Positions 21,849 to 34,679 of a stretch of DNA of 64,000 nt are shown one piece after another. Below the pieces are notes generated by a model. The model searched no databases and had not been told where the DNA came from. It was given only the letters and a program-made list of their open reading frames with translations. Where the stretch lies: positions 310,001 to 374,000 of the forward strand of contig JAYKYS010000022.1 in NCBI GenBank assembly GCA_036924285.1. Direction: 5' to 3'. Every line of letters begins with the position of its first letter. The first letter of the stretch is position 1. The stretch is from Asterella californica (taxonomy: Eukaryota; Streptophyta; Marchantiopsida; Marchantiales; Aytoniaceae). The translations under genes and the position numbers were made by a program.

Positions 21849-23921
21849 TTACAGTGCGTCTTTGCCCGTCCAGTCCGTCAGCGGCTTTGCGGTCTTTGAA
21901 AACCCCTTCACATACTTGCGGTAGAACTGCACCAATCCTAAGAATCGCCGCATTCCCTTGACTGTAGTCGGAGGCTCCCAAGTCACAATCGCGTCCACCT
22001 TCTGCATATCCGGGCCGACTCCTTCTGCACTAATGACATGTCCCAAGAAGTTAATGCGCTCCAAACCAAACTCACTCTTGTCAATGTTGGCAAACAGCTT
22101 ATGCTCCCGCAGCTTCGTCAACACCACCCTTAGCTGCTCCGCGTGCGACTCCAAGGTTTTGGAGTAGATCAAGATGTCGTCGATGTAAACGATGACAAAC
22201 TCATCCATCTCCTCGCGAAAAATTGTGTTCATCAATGTAGTGAACGTCGAAGGGGCGTTGCAGAGTCCAAATGGCATCACCACGAATTCAAACGATCCGT
22301 ATCTGGTTCGACAAGCGGTCTTCTCAACATCTGGGTCAGCTATCCGGATCTGGTAATATCCTGACTTCAAGTCTATCCTGCTGAAGTACTTTGCGCCCGC
22401 TAACCTATCAAAGAGGTCATCTATCCTTGGCAAGGGATAGTTATTCTTCACCGTCACCTTATTGAGTGCACGATAATCTACACAGAGTCGTAACTTCCCA
22501 TCCTTCTTCTTTGTAAAAAGAACTGGGGCTCCATAAGGTGACTTGCTGGTTCGAATATATCCCCGCGCTAATAGCTCACTGAGTTGTCTTTTCAACTCAA
22601 GGAGTTCCACCTGATTGAGTCGGTAAGGGGCTTTGGAAGGTGGTTCTGATCCTGGCAAGACTTCGATCTTGTGATCCACCACCCGCCTTGGAGGTAACTC
22701 AGCAGGTAACTCATCCGTCAAGACATCCTCAAACTCCTTAACCTTAATCACTTCATGAAGCACCGTCGGAAGTTTAGTCGCGTCTCCTGATGTTTCCTCT
22801 TGTCTGTCACCCACCATCAAATCTGCAATCCGCATCAAACACATGACCCCATCGTTGAAGTCCATCTGTTTGTCTTTGATCAAATTCATCGCAAAGTCAT
22901 CAATTTTCCGCGCCTTCCAGATCAGCCTCACTCCCAGCTTCCGCCCTTTAACTCTAACGTTTAACCTTAAAGGTTTCCGCCTAAGTTCCACTTCAAACCT
23001 GTCCAAGAAAGTGTTCCCCAAAACCGCATGGATATCATCCATCTCGCACACCGTGAAGTTCTCTGTGAACTCCAACTTCCCACACGCAAATCGTACGTCC
23101 AAGGCTACTTCAGAAGTTTGGTACGTCTTGCCCTTGGCAAAGCGCACCTGAATAGGCTTGTCTGCCTTGGAGGTAGACAAGCCCAACTTCTTCACCAACT
23201 TTGGACTTATGAAGGAGTGAGTCGCTCCTGTGTCCACAAGAAAAGTAACATCACGGTTAGCAACCTTGGCTTGTAGAAACATCAATCCCGGCGTCTTCTT
23301 CGTGGTTCTCAAGGTCACAGTCATCTGGCCCTCCAACAAGTCCTTTGCAACAAATGCATTCATGCTACAGTTACTAACCTTAGGTTTCGTACACCCCTTA
23401 GCAATATGGCACGCCTCCCCACAGTTGTAGCAAGTAAAATTAGCGCCATTGCCCTTTTGAGGTGTTTGCCCCTTAGGTTTTACTCCTGTTTGCTGCCGCT
23501 TTGCTGCCGAGGCCGAAGTATCCTTCCGATCCTTCTCACCCCCATCCCATTGTCGTTTGAAGCCCTTGTTCTTCTTCTGGAACTTGTCCGTGCTGCGTGG
23601 TTCAAAGGGTTTCTGCTGCTGGACTTCGTCGTCCCCAATTCGCTCCGCTACGGCACTTGTCTCTGGTAACTTTGGCATCCGAAAGAGAGCCTTCTCCGAA
23701 CTAGACTTGAGTCCCCCAATGAATATACATATCTTGGTTTCCTCAGTCCACTTGGAGAACGAATCCAGCTTGGCACTGAACTCGCGCACATAAGCGCTTA
23801 AGGTCCCCGTCTGCTTCAGTCTCACCAACTCAACACCGTCCCGAATCCTTTGATACTCCGGAGTGAATCGTCCTGCAAGCAACTCCTTGAACTCTTTCCA
23901 ACTAAGCGCCGAGACGGTCAA
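21849..23921 (-). pseudogene. pol: E2 Gag C-terminal part, protease and reverse transcriptase
   Basis: The frame encodes 690 codons. It begins inside gag ([17 protein letters not shown]), then a zinc knuckle [14 protein letters not shown], a standard retropepsin site [10 protein letters not shown], and a complete RT with [34 protein letters not shown] and [10 protein letters not shown]. The thumb region ends [18 protein letters not shown] and the frame stops shortly after, before RNase H. The polyprotein style, with gag and pol in one frame, and the DTG and YIDDI motifs fit chromoviruses. The integrase that would confirm this is missing. Confidence 0.9.
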
Positions 23922-23948
23922 GGCATGCTCATCCCTGTATGCAGTCCA

Positions 23949-24442
23949 TCAGAGAAGCGCATGGTCTTTCAGGAACGTAATCGCCGCTCTCACCTTGTCA
24001 GACTCCTTAGCCTGTTGCGCCTCAAAGTATAGATCCAACTCAGTTAAGAAATCCTTAAGCTTGCGAGCCCGTCCTATACCTGAAAACGGGGTCGGCAAAT
24101 TCGTCTTACAAAGCTTCCTGGTAGACGAGGAACTTCCTTGGCCTGCCTCAAGCTCGGCGATACGTTTGTCCCTGGAGGCCATACCCTCCTGCATGGTCTT
24201 CATCATCTTGATGAGTTCCGCATACAGAGCTCCTTGACTTCCTGCGTCTGAATCGTTGGGCACCGCTGGCAAAACTCCATCTTGCTGCACCGGTGCCGCA
24301 GCTGATACAGGGCTTCCTTGACGTTGGGGCGAAGGTTGTCGTCCCCTGACTGTGCCTCGGGGCTAGCTCGTGTCGATCTGTTCCCGTTAGCCGCTCCTCG
24401 TTTCTTGGTCTTCCTCCTGGAACTCTGTCCGTCCTCGGCCAT
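23949..24442 (-). pseudogene. gag: E2 Gag N-terminal part
   Basis: The likely start is the ATG at 24442 (MAEDGQSSRRKTKKRG). The phase changes near 24300, and the downstream frame 24290-23949 reads a coiled stretch (LIKMMKTMQEGM) and the gag motif PFSGIGRARKLKDFLTELD. A TGA at 23951-23949 separates it from the following frame in the same phase. The neighbouring residues (HALL*WTA) suggest a tryptophan TGG changed to TGA. Confidence 0.7.
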
Positions 24443-24548
24443 CGCTCCAAGTGTTCACCTAGAAACGCTGATCCGCTTCGTGTCTTGCGTCCCTCCTCAA
24501 GCGTCCAGCCTTCAGCCGCTACCTCAAGTTCTCGCTCACCGAAGCGTC

Positions 24549-24561
24549 GGCTCTGATACCA
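24549..24561 (-). promoter_or_regulatory. E2 primer-binding site, initiator tRNA-Met type
   Basis: On the minus strand the sequence is TGGTATCAGAGCC, the well-known site complementary to the 3' end of plant initiator tRNA-Met. It lies directly after the LTR and about 110 bp before the gag ATG. Confidence 0.9.
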
Positions 24562-24565
24562 CTTT

Positions 24566-25689
24566 TCGCGCACCTACCGCCTTGTTGCGCCAGCGGAAGC
24601 TCTAGCTCAGTAGGTCGCAAACTTTACACCGCTAACCTGCAAACACAATCACAAGTTAGCGTCCAGGCACCACTTACCTTAGTTCTGTTTGGTCCGGACC
24701 GGAGCCGAACCGTCTCCCTATTCATCAAGCTCAGCAATCCTAAGTCCCGACTTAGATCCGCCTAAGTCGGTCCCAAACATGAGCAAGTCACAATATGACT
24801 TGGGGCGGACTTCCCATAAAGTCCAGGGTCCTAAACGGTGCCTCCAGCACACCTAGCGGTCCAACCGCCCGTGATGTCCGTCTGGGTCTAGGCTCCCGAA
24901 CGGTGGTCTAACCCGCCGACTCGTTCTCTAGTCTTGCCCCAGCCCTTACATCGTTCCTAAGTCTAGACGTCCAAGTCTAGAACTTAGGAACTTGGAACTG
25001 GCCCAGCCATCACCTCATGCCCCCAAAGTCCGCCCGCCGGACCCTGGGGTCGGGTGACTCGTCCTGGCCCACCCATGCATCAAGCCCCCCTCATATATAC
25101 TTCTGGGGATCGGCGGCCTCGCCCTCCTCTTTGGTCCCTGAAAATTATACCACAACCCGATTGTGATTCGGTCATAATTTCTAGCTCGGAGGTCAGATCG
25201 AGGAGTGTTATATATCACTGGAAAGCTCTCGACTAGACCTTTCCAATGATACCTCACTCGCCTCGAGATCTTACGTGGAGCTCCGTCCACGACCTAAAAC
25301 GTCCCTGGAGCTCCAACAGCTCCAACAGTTTTTCCGAAAACCTGTGGTCTGGACCCAGGGTCGAACCCTGTGGTTCGTCTGCGTCTCGGACCACGTCTCG
25401 GTCCCGCGTCTCGGACCCACGTCTCAGACCTATGTCTGAGACTCATGTTTCAGTCCGTTCCCAGACTCGCCCTCTTAGGTCAGCGTTCGTCGGGGGGCCT
25501 CTTGGGGTAAACCCTTATGTCCTAACACAAGGTTCCAACCTTGGTTCAGAGAACCACTTAGGGTTTCTCTGACCTCGACTTCCCAGCCAAGCCGATAAGT
25601 CCTACTCGCAGCGTTCACAACCTAGCGCAAGTCCGCTAGGGTTCTGTTGTTCGCGTCTGCGCCCGATCTTGAGAATGAGGGGCGCGACA
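24566..25689 (-). repeat. E2 5' LTR, about 1.12 kb
   Basis: It begins TGTCGCGCC and ends just before the primer site; the exact end is uncertain by a few bases. A TATATA core lies at 25094-25099 (minus) in AGTATATATGAGG. A short imperfect array of CGTCTCGGACC-like words lies at 25376-25452. A diverged relative occurs at 45411-46245 on the plus strand. Confidence 0.8.
25376..25452. repeat. Short CGTCTCGGACC array inside the E2 LTR
   Basis: Words such as GCGTCTCGGACCA, CGTCTCGGTCCCG, CGTCTCGGACCCA, CGTCTCAGACCTA and TGTCTGAGACTCA follow one another with a period of about 13-15 bp. Only part of the array is retained in the diverged LTR near 45640-45680. It could be a cluster of binding sites or simply slippage. 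Confidence 0.6.
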
Positions 25690-27627
25690 GGAAGATAGGT
25701 ATTCTGTCTTCTGGGATTCTAACAGTGCTTCCTAAGTTCCTCTCGTCTTCCGAGCTATATCTAACCAATCCTAACTAAGCAAGACATCGCATGGATTCCT
25801 CAGAAGACAACCCACCTTGCATTTCATCCTACTTCCTAACAGAAGATACAAGATATGCGAGAAGTAGAATGTATGAAAAGTTCAGAAGATGGTCACGGAC
25901 TCCTACGATGACAGTGGTCTCTGAGAAGACTCTCGGGACAGCTTCCGATTCAATAACGTTCTCGTAAGACTTCTCGAAACAAGGCTTCCCTTCACTGATC
26001 TCACTTGTCTTCTGCTTCCTACACGCAATCAAATCTCACAACAAACACAAGACATTCGTACTCTGTTCTTCCGACTTCTCACCTCTCATACACACTCAAA
26101 AGAAGCTTGCTGCATGACGGAAAGACATGACCCTCGACCATTCTCTCCAGATTCTGCCAGCAAGACTTCTCACAACTCTCTTCTAAGTTCGAGAAGAAGA
26201 AGGAATAGGCTGCTATGGTCTGACAGAAGAGATCCTTAAAGGATCCTCACGTCTTCTCGTGCATTTTGCCAGCCTTTTCGGACTTCTAGTCTCTCTAAGA
26301 AGATGTAGATTTGAGAAGCTTGGAAGATCGGGAGGCACAAGCATGGTTCCCAATTTCCAACTTCTCGAAACAACAAACAACTCACCAAGTCACTCAGGAT
26401 TCGTACCAAGCTTCTCTCAACACAAAAACAAATCCAATCCACTCTTGATACGAATTACACACAGTCGTCTTCCGAAGACGTCAGACATCAAAAGCGTCTC
26501 CCGAAGATGTTCAGATTCAAAAGAGTCTTCTGAAGATGTTCAGATCTTTCAAAATGTCTTCTGTTTAGAGATTCGGGAGTAGAGGTGCGGTAGGGTAGAG
26601 AAATTGATAGCTGCGGGATGGAATTCGAGAACGACGGTCAGGGAAGCTCGATTATAGTTTGGGAAGAAGCTAGAAGATGCCTGTCGAAAATTGGGCAGCG
26701 CTTCCACGTCCAATTTCATAGAAGGAAAATGTGGGATGGAGAAACGATCGATCAGTTTGCCTGCAAACAACCGGGGAAGCGCGGGGGATACTAAACAAGA
26801 GGCGAGAAGCGGTGGGAAGGGAAGAGAACATGAGAAGAACCTCAAACAGTCTTCTGTCTACTTCCCGTAGCATCTTCAATCTTCTACGACTTTTGGCTCC
26901 GACTCCAGCTCCAATGCGACTCAATAGAGCTGCTACTGCGGTCAATGTCTTGCTACTCCTCAATCGAACAAGACTCCACCTCTGATTCTTCTCAGTCATC
27001 CTTCAATGTCTACTTCTGGGAGTCTACAGAAGACTCCTTCAGCTCGATGGTGCTTCCTTCTCTCAGAATTTTGTCCTCGCCTTCTCCCTAGCTGTGAATC
27101 AATCCTTGCTCTACTCGATTTCACCCTGCTGGTCCTCCTCACTCAATTCGATCACCTCCTAATTCGATCTTCTATTCAAAATGCCCTCGATGCGGGAAGC
27201 GATGGTGTTTCTGCGCTAATGCGCTTCTTTCGTATCTTCTCGCACAGTTTAGGGGTTCTTCGACCTACCTGACCTACCTACTACCTTGGTGCTACCTAGT
27301 AGATACACCTACTCTTTTACTGTGTGGTACGCGATTAGGTCTCTGCAATCGCTGTCGCTGTCGCGGTCATTGTCTTTCGGAAGATACGTGTCTTCCGTCT
27401 TGCGTCGTCCGTCGTCTTCCGTCTTCGGAAGACACAACTGAGAAGACGCTTCCCGGAAGACGGTAGTCTTCTGAAGAAGTCAACTTCTTGTTGCGAAAAA
27501 GATCGTAAGATCATCTTCCTTCTAAGGAAGCCGTAATCTTAAGTAACAAGGTTATTTTAATTACACGGACATGTGATTAACTTCAAAAATTTCAAAAATT
27601 TGTACTTCCTGTAAATTGTGGGCACCA
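25690..27627 (-). repeat. Copy A of the GAAGAC-rich LTR-like repeat
   Basis: On the minus strand it starts TGGTGCCCACAATTTAC at 27627 and matches copy B (46246) over almost its full length: the GAATTTTTGAAATTTTTGAAG-like leader, the ACTTCTTC/GAAGAC cluster, the region of TACCTGACCTACC-like words, and the tail ATTGGTTAGATATAGCTC followed by AGCACTGTTAGAATCCC. It is cut at 25690 by E2. Short open frames within it are incidental. Confidence 0.75.
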
Positions 27628-28379
27628 TAGTATAGTTGACGAAAAGAAGGCATCGACTATGCAAACACACATCTTCTATCTCACAAGGCATTGTCCAAAG
27701 CCATACATTTGTCGATGGATAGTTCTAAAGTTTCTTCACTCCAACATTGAAATGACGGCTACATCTTATATCTCTGAAAGTTTGATCAATCACTTTTTGA
27801 AACAGTTATCTGACACTCTGAATGAAGATGGCTTTAAATTCTTATTTGCATATTGCCAACTTTGAGCCTTGGTATTTATAAGCCAATCGACATGTCTCAT
27901 TTGCAGTAGATCTTGAGTGATCGTCAACAGCTCTAACTTCTTATCATTTCTGAGTCTGTCGAATGTATCATCACAATCTAATCACAGTAGAGTGATTCAT
28001 CCGGTCCAAATTTATCTTGATACAGCTTAGAATCCTATATGTAGGATAATCTCTCAACCATCCCGCGGCAGAAATCTCTATAACTAGTGAGAAATCTTTC
28101 ATCCAAGCAGCAGAAACCATCGATTTGCATTTCGACTCCCAACACATCAAATCGTTCAAAGGTGTCAAAACATGTACATACACAACAAATGTGATATGCA
28201 TGAACGCATTCTGAAATCCAAAACATCTCCACTTGCAAGAATGCAAGTATTGCAAAAAGAGCAACACCTCGACAACACGATATACTTGGAATCCTTTGTC
28301 ATTGTTGTGGTCAACTCACCAACGTAGGATACTGAGCTATTTCTAACTTGACAAATTGTAGTAGAAATGAATAACTTAC

Positions 28380-28563
28380 TTTCTTTCTCTTCTAAATCTT
28401 GACGATCACTGTGCAATTTTTCCAGCTCCAACATCAATGCATCGTCCGATGCTTTCCAATGTGTGCGCTCTTCCTTCCACTTCAAAGTGATCTCTTCATT
28501 TTGTGTGAGAAAACCCTCATTCCGTGACACTGATTTGCTCAACTCTCTTTGAACATCTTGCAC
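28380..28563 (-). CDS. Candidate exon encoding a coiled coil
   Basis: From 28563 down to 28380 the minus strand reads a heptad-like stretch (LTQNEEITLKWKEERTHW, then LMLELEKLHSDRQDLEEKE). It ends at GTAAGT (28379-28374), a strong 5' splice-site consensus, after which the frame loses its coiled character. A short pyrimidine run before GAG near 28575 could be an acceptor. I do not recognise the protein, and no neighbouring exons are certain. It is the only non-transposon coding candidate with a splice signal that I found. Confidence 0.3.
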
Positions 28564-28599
28564 TTCACCTCAAAAGAGTACCTAAGCCAGATGTCGAGC

Positions 28600-31050
28600 T
28601 TGAAGGACAAAAGAACTAGAGAGATCCGTTTGCAGATATGGATCTGCAATGAGATGGCGTTCGCTTTGAATGAAGTACACGTGATGCGTCGATTCGCGAG
28701 CAGATGAATCTATATGATAATGCAGTGAGCCAATGTCATAAATCTAGAGTAGGAAATATTTATAAGGAAAATTAACTCTCCAAACCGTCAATTTTCTTGC
28801 ATAAGCGATATTAGATGTGCATGGATAATACCCAGATGTTATTCAACTACACTACGTGTACGTTCATCTTGATGCAAGAGCTGTTCATGACATACTTACA
28901 TATCACAAAACAAGATGAAGCTCGCAATCGATTACGAGAAAAGTTAGTACTTATGATCAGAACGATTGTACATCTTACTAATATGACGACAGAAATCAAA
29001 ACTTTTGTCTAAGCATTGTACGAGTTGATAGATCTGATGGATCCAAAGGAGGACCACGAGGAAGAGTTACGAGCATATCACTCAAAGATAGCAAGGGAGA
29101 AAAGATGTAGAAGTCGGAGCTTCCAAACATCCTAAACCCTTGACAGACCTAAATGATTTGAGAGGATAGAAGACGGATGACTAAGGACAATCATCAAGCA
29201 GAGAAGGGGATAAATGATACTTTCAGTCTTCACTTGTAATTAAGAGGAGAAGCCGAGAGACAATAAGATCAATGCGAAAAGTCAACCAGATCATACGGAC
29301 GGATTGTCTGGATTGGATTATATATATAGAATTGTAATCAGATGCGGATTAGTTCAAAATTGTAGTGTTACGGATAGGATCTATAACCCATCCGGTAGTT
29401 AGGTAGTTCTTGATTGTGACCTAATGGTCTACTAATATATTGCTATTCGACTAGTATATAAGGGGCTTTGCTTCTAAGAATTACATTCTTCGATCGATCA
29501 ATCAATCAATTGTATAGAGAAATTCTTTATAAAGGGGATTCATAAATTTGAGAAAAACTGTGTATTGAATCTGAATGCTTGGATGTATGATGGTACATGT
29601 CTTGATTCATTAACAAGGGACTCTGGCTTATTAGTGTTTATCACGAGTTATATTTTGGAAGAACTTGCAGACATGTGTGAGAGATATTGTGCATATTCTG
29701 TTGTATCCATTTCTATTTCATTCGCAATTCACAGGAACCAAGAGAGTTGATGGACTGTCAGAAATCACTAAGCGAGAGAAGAAAAGATTTGAAGATTGTG
29801 AGAAATCAGTAAAAGAGAGCGATCAGAGATTTATCTATAGAGAGAAGATGACACAAATGGTGATAGAGAAACAAGCCATGAGATGATGTTTTGGATATTC
29901 GTCTAGTTTTGTGTTCTTTATAAATATTTTATCAAAGAGGGAGTACAAAGTGAGACGCAGGTCAAAGACAAAGACAAGACTCTTGTTGCATAACATTTGA
30001 AGAAAGATCAAGATTTTGATGAGAAATATATTGGTTGAAATATTTTATTTTCAGTTTGTTGGAGATCATGATGCACCATGAGATAACAATATTTGCTCTT
30101 GTAAAATATTACACATGTTATTTTATCTAATATATCTCTCTCGATATAGAAAGAGTAAACTCTACAATATCGGAATATTTTACTTGAAAGATGTGTGTAG
30201 GTATAGGCGGATATTTGACTATAGAAGGTGTATTCTTATAAGAAAGACAAACAAGAAGGCATGAGTGAAGTGAAGTAACCAATTTGGATCTCTTATCCAA
30301 TTCATTACGTCTTTGTATACATTAAAGTTTACCAAATAGACTTTGGAAGTCTATGAAATCATTGCAAGTATCCCAATCATTAATATTGTATTGAACATGT
30401 AGCTCTAAAAATCTCTATCCAATGGTACCAAAACACGTTAAATAGATATATCCAACTAAAGTTACAGCCACTCAAAGATTTTGACCTCCCTTGTCAGAAT
30501 GTTCTCAACCGATTCTCAAATCCTGGTTTTGTCAACAACAACAAAAAGTACTCATAAATAGCCGACGATACTTTACACATCCTAAATCGGTCTTCCTGCA
30601 TAAAGTTATAACCCGATCAATCGAGAATCTATCCCAAAAGAAAAGTGCACGAGTTCTCGCACACTTCTGTTTTCAAGTATAAAAGTCCTCCTCAAACTTC
30701 AAATAGTCATCGCTCTTTCAATACGGCTCCAAATCTAGTGAGTTTGATCTCATCAGAAAGTCACGGAAAAGACATGTCCAACAGTATCGAGCACTTCTCA
30801 AATTGACCTATGTAGACAAAATTGCAGTCTCTTGAGTGTCCCAACTCATTTCCAAGAGTATTTATACACTTATTTCTTGACCTTTTTTCTATTCACAAAT
30901 GTATGCGGCATCTTGTGCAATTTTAAGTCCTCAAGCCAAAACTCTCTTCGTCGATTAAAATGCACGAGTCTTTATGCATTTTTGACCTCCCAAGAAGTAA
31001 AATATGTGAGCCCTCTTGCACTTCCTCCACCTTATGCAAGAACCCATCCA
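28600..31050. other. AT-rich non-genic stretch
   Basis: No recognisable gene or RNA. A promoter-like TATATAAGGGGC lies near 29456-29467, followed by TCGATCGATCAATCAATCAATTG, and might be from an old LTR. No second copy was found. Confidence 0.4.
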
Positions 31051-31054
31051 GTTG

Positions 31055-31380
31055 ATGGTGTCCGACCTCGATCCAAAATCTGAACCATAAGTGCAAAAAA
31101 TCTGACAAAAATATGACAATGTTTCAACGTCAGTTCCCAAATCCTTCAATATGAGTCCTCTCGAGATCTCCTTATATATTCCAAGTAGCTCTCTTGTGTG
31201 TAACAGATGTCACAACATTTGTCAAGCATGTTACCCATCACATGTCTTGCATGGAGTCTATCACTTTGTCGTAATGTCCAGTCAACATCCTGATCATCAC
31301 CACGTCTACATCCACATCACAAGCAATCCAAAATGACACGTCACTGAAATTCCACATCAGCATTCTGTCACATGGTCAGT
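31055..31380. repeat. Dispersed repeat, copy related to 2940-3290
   Basis: It shares an ordered series of landmarks with 2940-3290 in the same orientation but is clearly diverged. No coding content or termini are visible. Confidence 0.5.
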
Positions 31381-31764
31381 CTGCCAAATCATCCTTTTTG
31401 AGCGCCACTTCAACAAGACATTCCACATTAGTACCATGAGATCGTAAAACTATAAAAAAATTTTATATATAATTGAGAAATGTTAGCACCATTTCCCTTT
31501 TATTTTAGTTTCAAAAAAAATGAGTTAACATGCTGGATCAAATCTATGAGATTACATATATGAACTAGATTGAAAGTGCACAGATGATCAAGGGTAGTTC
31601 TTGGATAAGGTGGATAAGTGTGTGGTGTTGAAAGACATTTGTTCACGGTTTGAAACAATTAGCTCGCTTGAAGTGGAATTGCGGGGCTATGCGTCAGCAA
31701 TAATTCAGATTAAACTTGATTCTTTTTCGGGTTTCATAGCTCATCCATCTGCCCACTCCATCTC

Positions 31765-33165
31765 TTAACCGTCTAGATCTGTCAATACGACAAGATACAC
31801 CAACCATCGAGAACAAAATTTTCCTCTATAGATTCCTCGAGAAGCCAACTCGTAGACATGTGCTGAAGTGCACACTACATGTTTAGAATACCAATGCATG
31901 TGAAGATTTAGATTTGTCATCCGAAGTGCCCTCTTGCACTAGATGATACAGTTTTTGTGGTGAAGAATGTCGAGGAGTTCGAGAGATTCAACGAGTACCA
32001 ATGTCACGCTTGTGTACCGTATGGTATTTAACCATCCATCCTCATCATTATAGAGGAAATGTGGTGCTTTCTTTTGTTCAACTCTTTATGAGTTTTAAGC
32101 AGTGCTTTGATTGCTGTGCAGGAGGGACCTTTAATTTCACACCGAGAAAATGGAGGTTCATGCATTATTCCTCCGCTTGATCAGTGATTCTCTTGTTTCG
32201 TGTTCTCACCTAATTCTTTGCACAGTTATTGTCATGAAATAGCTTGAACTCTGATGTAGATTTAGACGGATTTATAACTGATGATATGATAGCAGACTAA
32301 TCATGCGAACTCCTTAGAAAAGTTCGATCCAAAATGCAGTTTTTATAGTCTCCTGTCCTTATTCAACTGCTCCAGCATAGAGTGACATATTAACGTATGT
32401 TTATCCCAGAGTTTAGTATGCTAGTTTAGCGCTAAGATTGTCTTCAGCTTTGCGCCACACTACGTTGCATCAATACTCATACTTGAAAGTCAGACAACAA
32501 TACAAGATCCGTCGATACATGAACATCGATAGGTTGCATGCCTTCTACGGTCGCTTCTGTCTTTGAAACTGGAACTGCAAAGCATTTGGAGAGCATAGCA
32601 CGGAATATCCGTGGACAGTCATTATGTGTCAGCAATACTTACAAGAACAGAAGATGAAAACTGACAGAACGAGTAAAGTCTGAAGGGCTAAATCCTTCTG
32701 TGACGCTAATCCAACTAAAATATCGATCTACTAAACACGGAATTTATTGGATGTTTGGTTTTCTCGTTGAAATAATCGAGATTACAGAGGAATCGAAGTG
32801 TTTCCTTTCTTGTTCTGGCGGAACTCATCACCTCGAACCACAGTATGCGTATGAGATAACGCAAGTGACGAAGAGTATTAATGCTCGAGTCTGAATGACT
32901 GAAATATGTAGGAAGAGCGGGCCTCTTTGTGGTGGCAGACGGACCATAGGATTTTCTGCCTGCAAGTAACTGCTACTACTCTATCAATACTAGGTTCCAT
33001 GGAATTCTAAGCTTGCTGTGGAGACCGACAGCATATCTAACAAGAAGTGAGATTAACAATTCGATAAGACTCGTAGCTATCAGAACACTATAAGAGGACC
33101 ATGCGAGCGACACCGCTCATGTAGATAGGATTGACAAGTTTTCTTGCCTTGCTCTTGTCGTCGTG
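31765..33165. repeat. Block of a duplicated U2-containing unit, paralogous to 40900-41800
   Basis: 31765-32480 aligns by eye with 40900-41625, for example ATTCCTCGAGAAG, AGATTTAGATTTGTCATCC, ATGATACAGTTTTTGTG, TTTTAAGCAGTGCTTT, CAGAGTTTAGTATGCTAGTTTAGC. 33045-33165 aligns with 41680-41800 (CTATAAGAGGACCATGC, TTTTCTTGCCTTGCTCTTGTC). The two copies are diverged but share order and orientation, consistent with an old tandem or segmental duplication. Confidence 0.75.
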
Positions 33166-33239
33166 TTCTGAGGCTTGAGTAGGCGAACCAAGGTCTCTTG
33201 TCGTCGTGTTCTGAGGTTTGAGTAGGCGAACCAAGGTCT
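33154..33239. repeat. 43-bp tandem duplication
   Basis: CTTGTCGTCGTGTTCTGAGG and the following 23 bases at 33154-33196 repeat at 33197-33239 with one difference. It is recent by its identity. Confidence 0.9.
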
Positions 33240-33760
33240 GAAAAGTCTGCGTAGAAATGCGCTTAGTGTACACTGATGAGATAGTATCCTACATACTGTC
33301 GAGTTGATGTATGCGGTTATACGTCGTGTCCTTGGGTGCTGAAAAAGAAATTTTTGAAAGTAATCCTTACAATAATATTTTCAAAGAGCTAGTACTGTCG
33401 AGGACGCTCTGTGCAGTTTGTTCATGCTTTAGTCGACTAGCTGGATGACTGTTAGAAGCACATGGCATGGTAAACGCACGCACCGCATTTGGGAGTTTTT
33501 TTTACTACCGACAGATCAAACTAGAGCGACTGGAAGAGAAAGCAAATGATATGTTTGTCATTCTCGTGGAGGTGTGGCTCGATCATGAGGAGGTATCGCC
33601 AGCCATATACATTACCACATGAACCTCGTCTGTGTAGATCTGAAACTTTGTGAGGTGGCGTCTGTCTGATTTTTGTCCATGTCTCACGTGTTTTGTTCCA
33701 TCGTTGGACTTTGTTTGTTGCTTTCCCGGTTTGCTAGGGTTGTTGTTGTGACATGGTTTT

Positions 33761-33920
33761 CTTTGTGCCTGCCTTAAGATGTGATCTGTGTGAGGTACCT
33801 ATAATTTCACTATGTACCGCTCTATATGCTGGTTTATGTTCTTTGTGCGTGCCTTAGGATGTGATATATATAAAGTACCTTGAATTTCTGTATGTACCTC
33901 TCGTATATGCTGGTTTCTGT
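33761..33920. repeat. 80-bp tandem duplication
   Basis: CTTTGTGCCTGCCTTAAGAT at 33761 recurs as CTTTGTGCGTGCCTTAGGAT at 33841. Both are followed by GTGAT, GTACCT, ATGTACC and ATATGCTGGTTT landmarks. The two units are diverged. Confidence 0.8.
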
Positions 33921-34679
33921 AGTAAATCCTCTTAGCAGTTACTCGGTATCAGACTGCAGACCATGCAAAAGCTGACACAAGTCTTGGATGGATTTGAGAC
34001 GGTGGAAGTGGTGCCTTCTCTTTTCGTATTATGGGGAACTTCTGCAGTCATCCATGCAACCTAGCCTTCAATGCCTTCTCTGAACTTCGGTAAGTCTGAA
34101 CTGCAAATCGTAGTGGCAATCTCACTTTTGACAGAAAAACTGCCGGGACATTGTTATGGAGCGTGATTGCTTGATAGATGAAGAAGTGGGTCGCATTATT
34201 GGTACAGAGAGTATTTGATGATTCGTCTGATGGAGAAACATATAAGTCGCACTGTCATTACGGGTATTCAGCCATGCTCTGATACACCAGGAGATGGACT
34301 CAAAAAACCTGCGAGTCAAAAGACTCCAAAGATCTGCACACTCACAGTAGATTGACTATGACTACTTGCACTCTGCATCACACTCTATACCAAGGGGAAC
34401 CTTTATCTGGAAATTTGCGTCTTGCTACACATTCCCATCGGCACACCCTTCGGTTACAAGCAATTCGCTAACTTCGCTTGACAGTTAAGCGCACATTCGG
34501 CCCCCATTGGATACTTACAATATATTTGGCCCCGTATTTCTCTCTGTACTAGAGAGTGGTCCTTCATAAAATCTGCCATTCTCGACGTATGAATATATGA
34601 ATCAGTTCTGGATTCCTGATCTTATGATATATGAGTTTAGGGGTCACGTCATAAATGAGCTCAAAGAGTTTACGGCTGC

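Larger units (their letters stand above)
21849..25689 (-). mobile_element. E2: truncated Ty3/gypsy element, chromovirus-like
   Basis: Read on the minus strand: an LTR starting TGTCGCGCC at 25689, an initiator tRNA-Met primer site at 24561, gag, protease and RT. The element then breaks off at 21849, without RNase H, integrase or 3' LTR. The LTR start abuts copy A of the GAAGAC-rich repeat, so E2 inserted into that repeat. A stop in gag and a probable gag frameshift make it non-functional. Confidence 0.88.

Noticed and set aside
23028..24605. Several plus-strand open frames across E2
   Set aside because: They are antisense shadows of the E2 gag-pol frame.
29440..29560. Possible copia-type LTR with TATATAAGG
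   Set aside because: No partner LTR, primer site or coding region was found.
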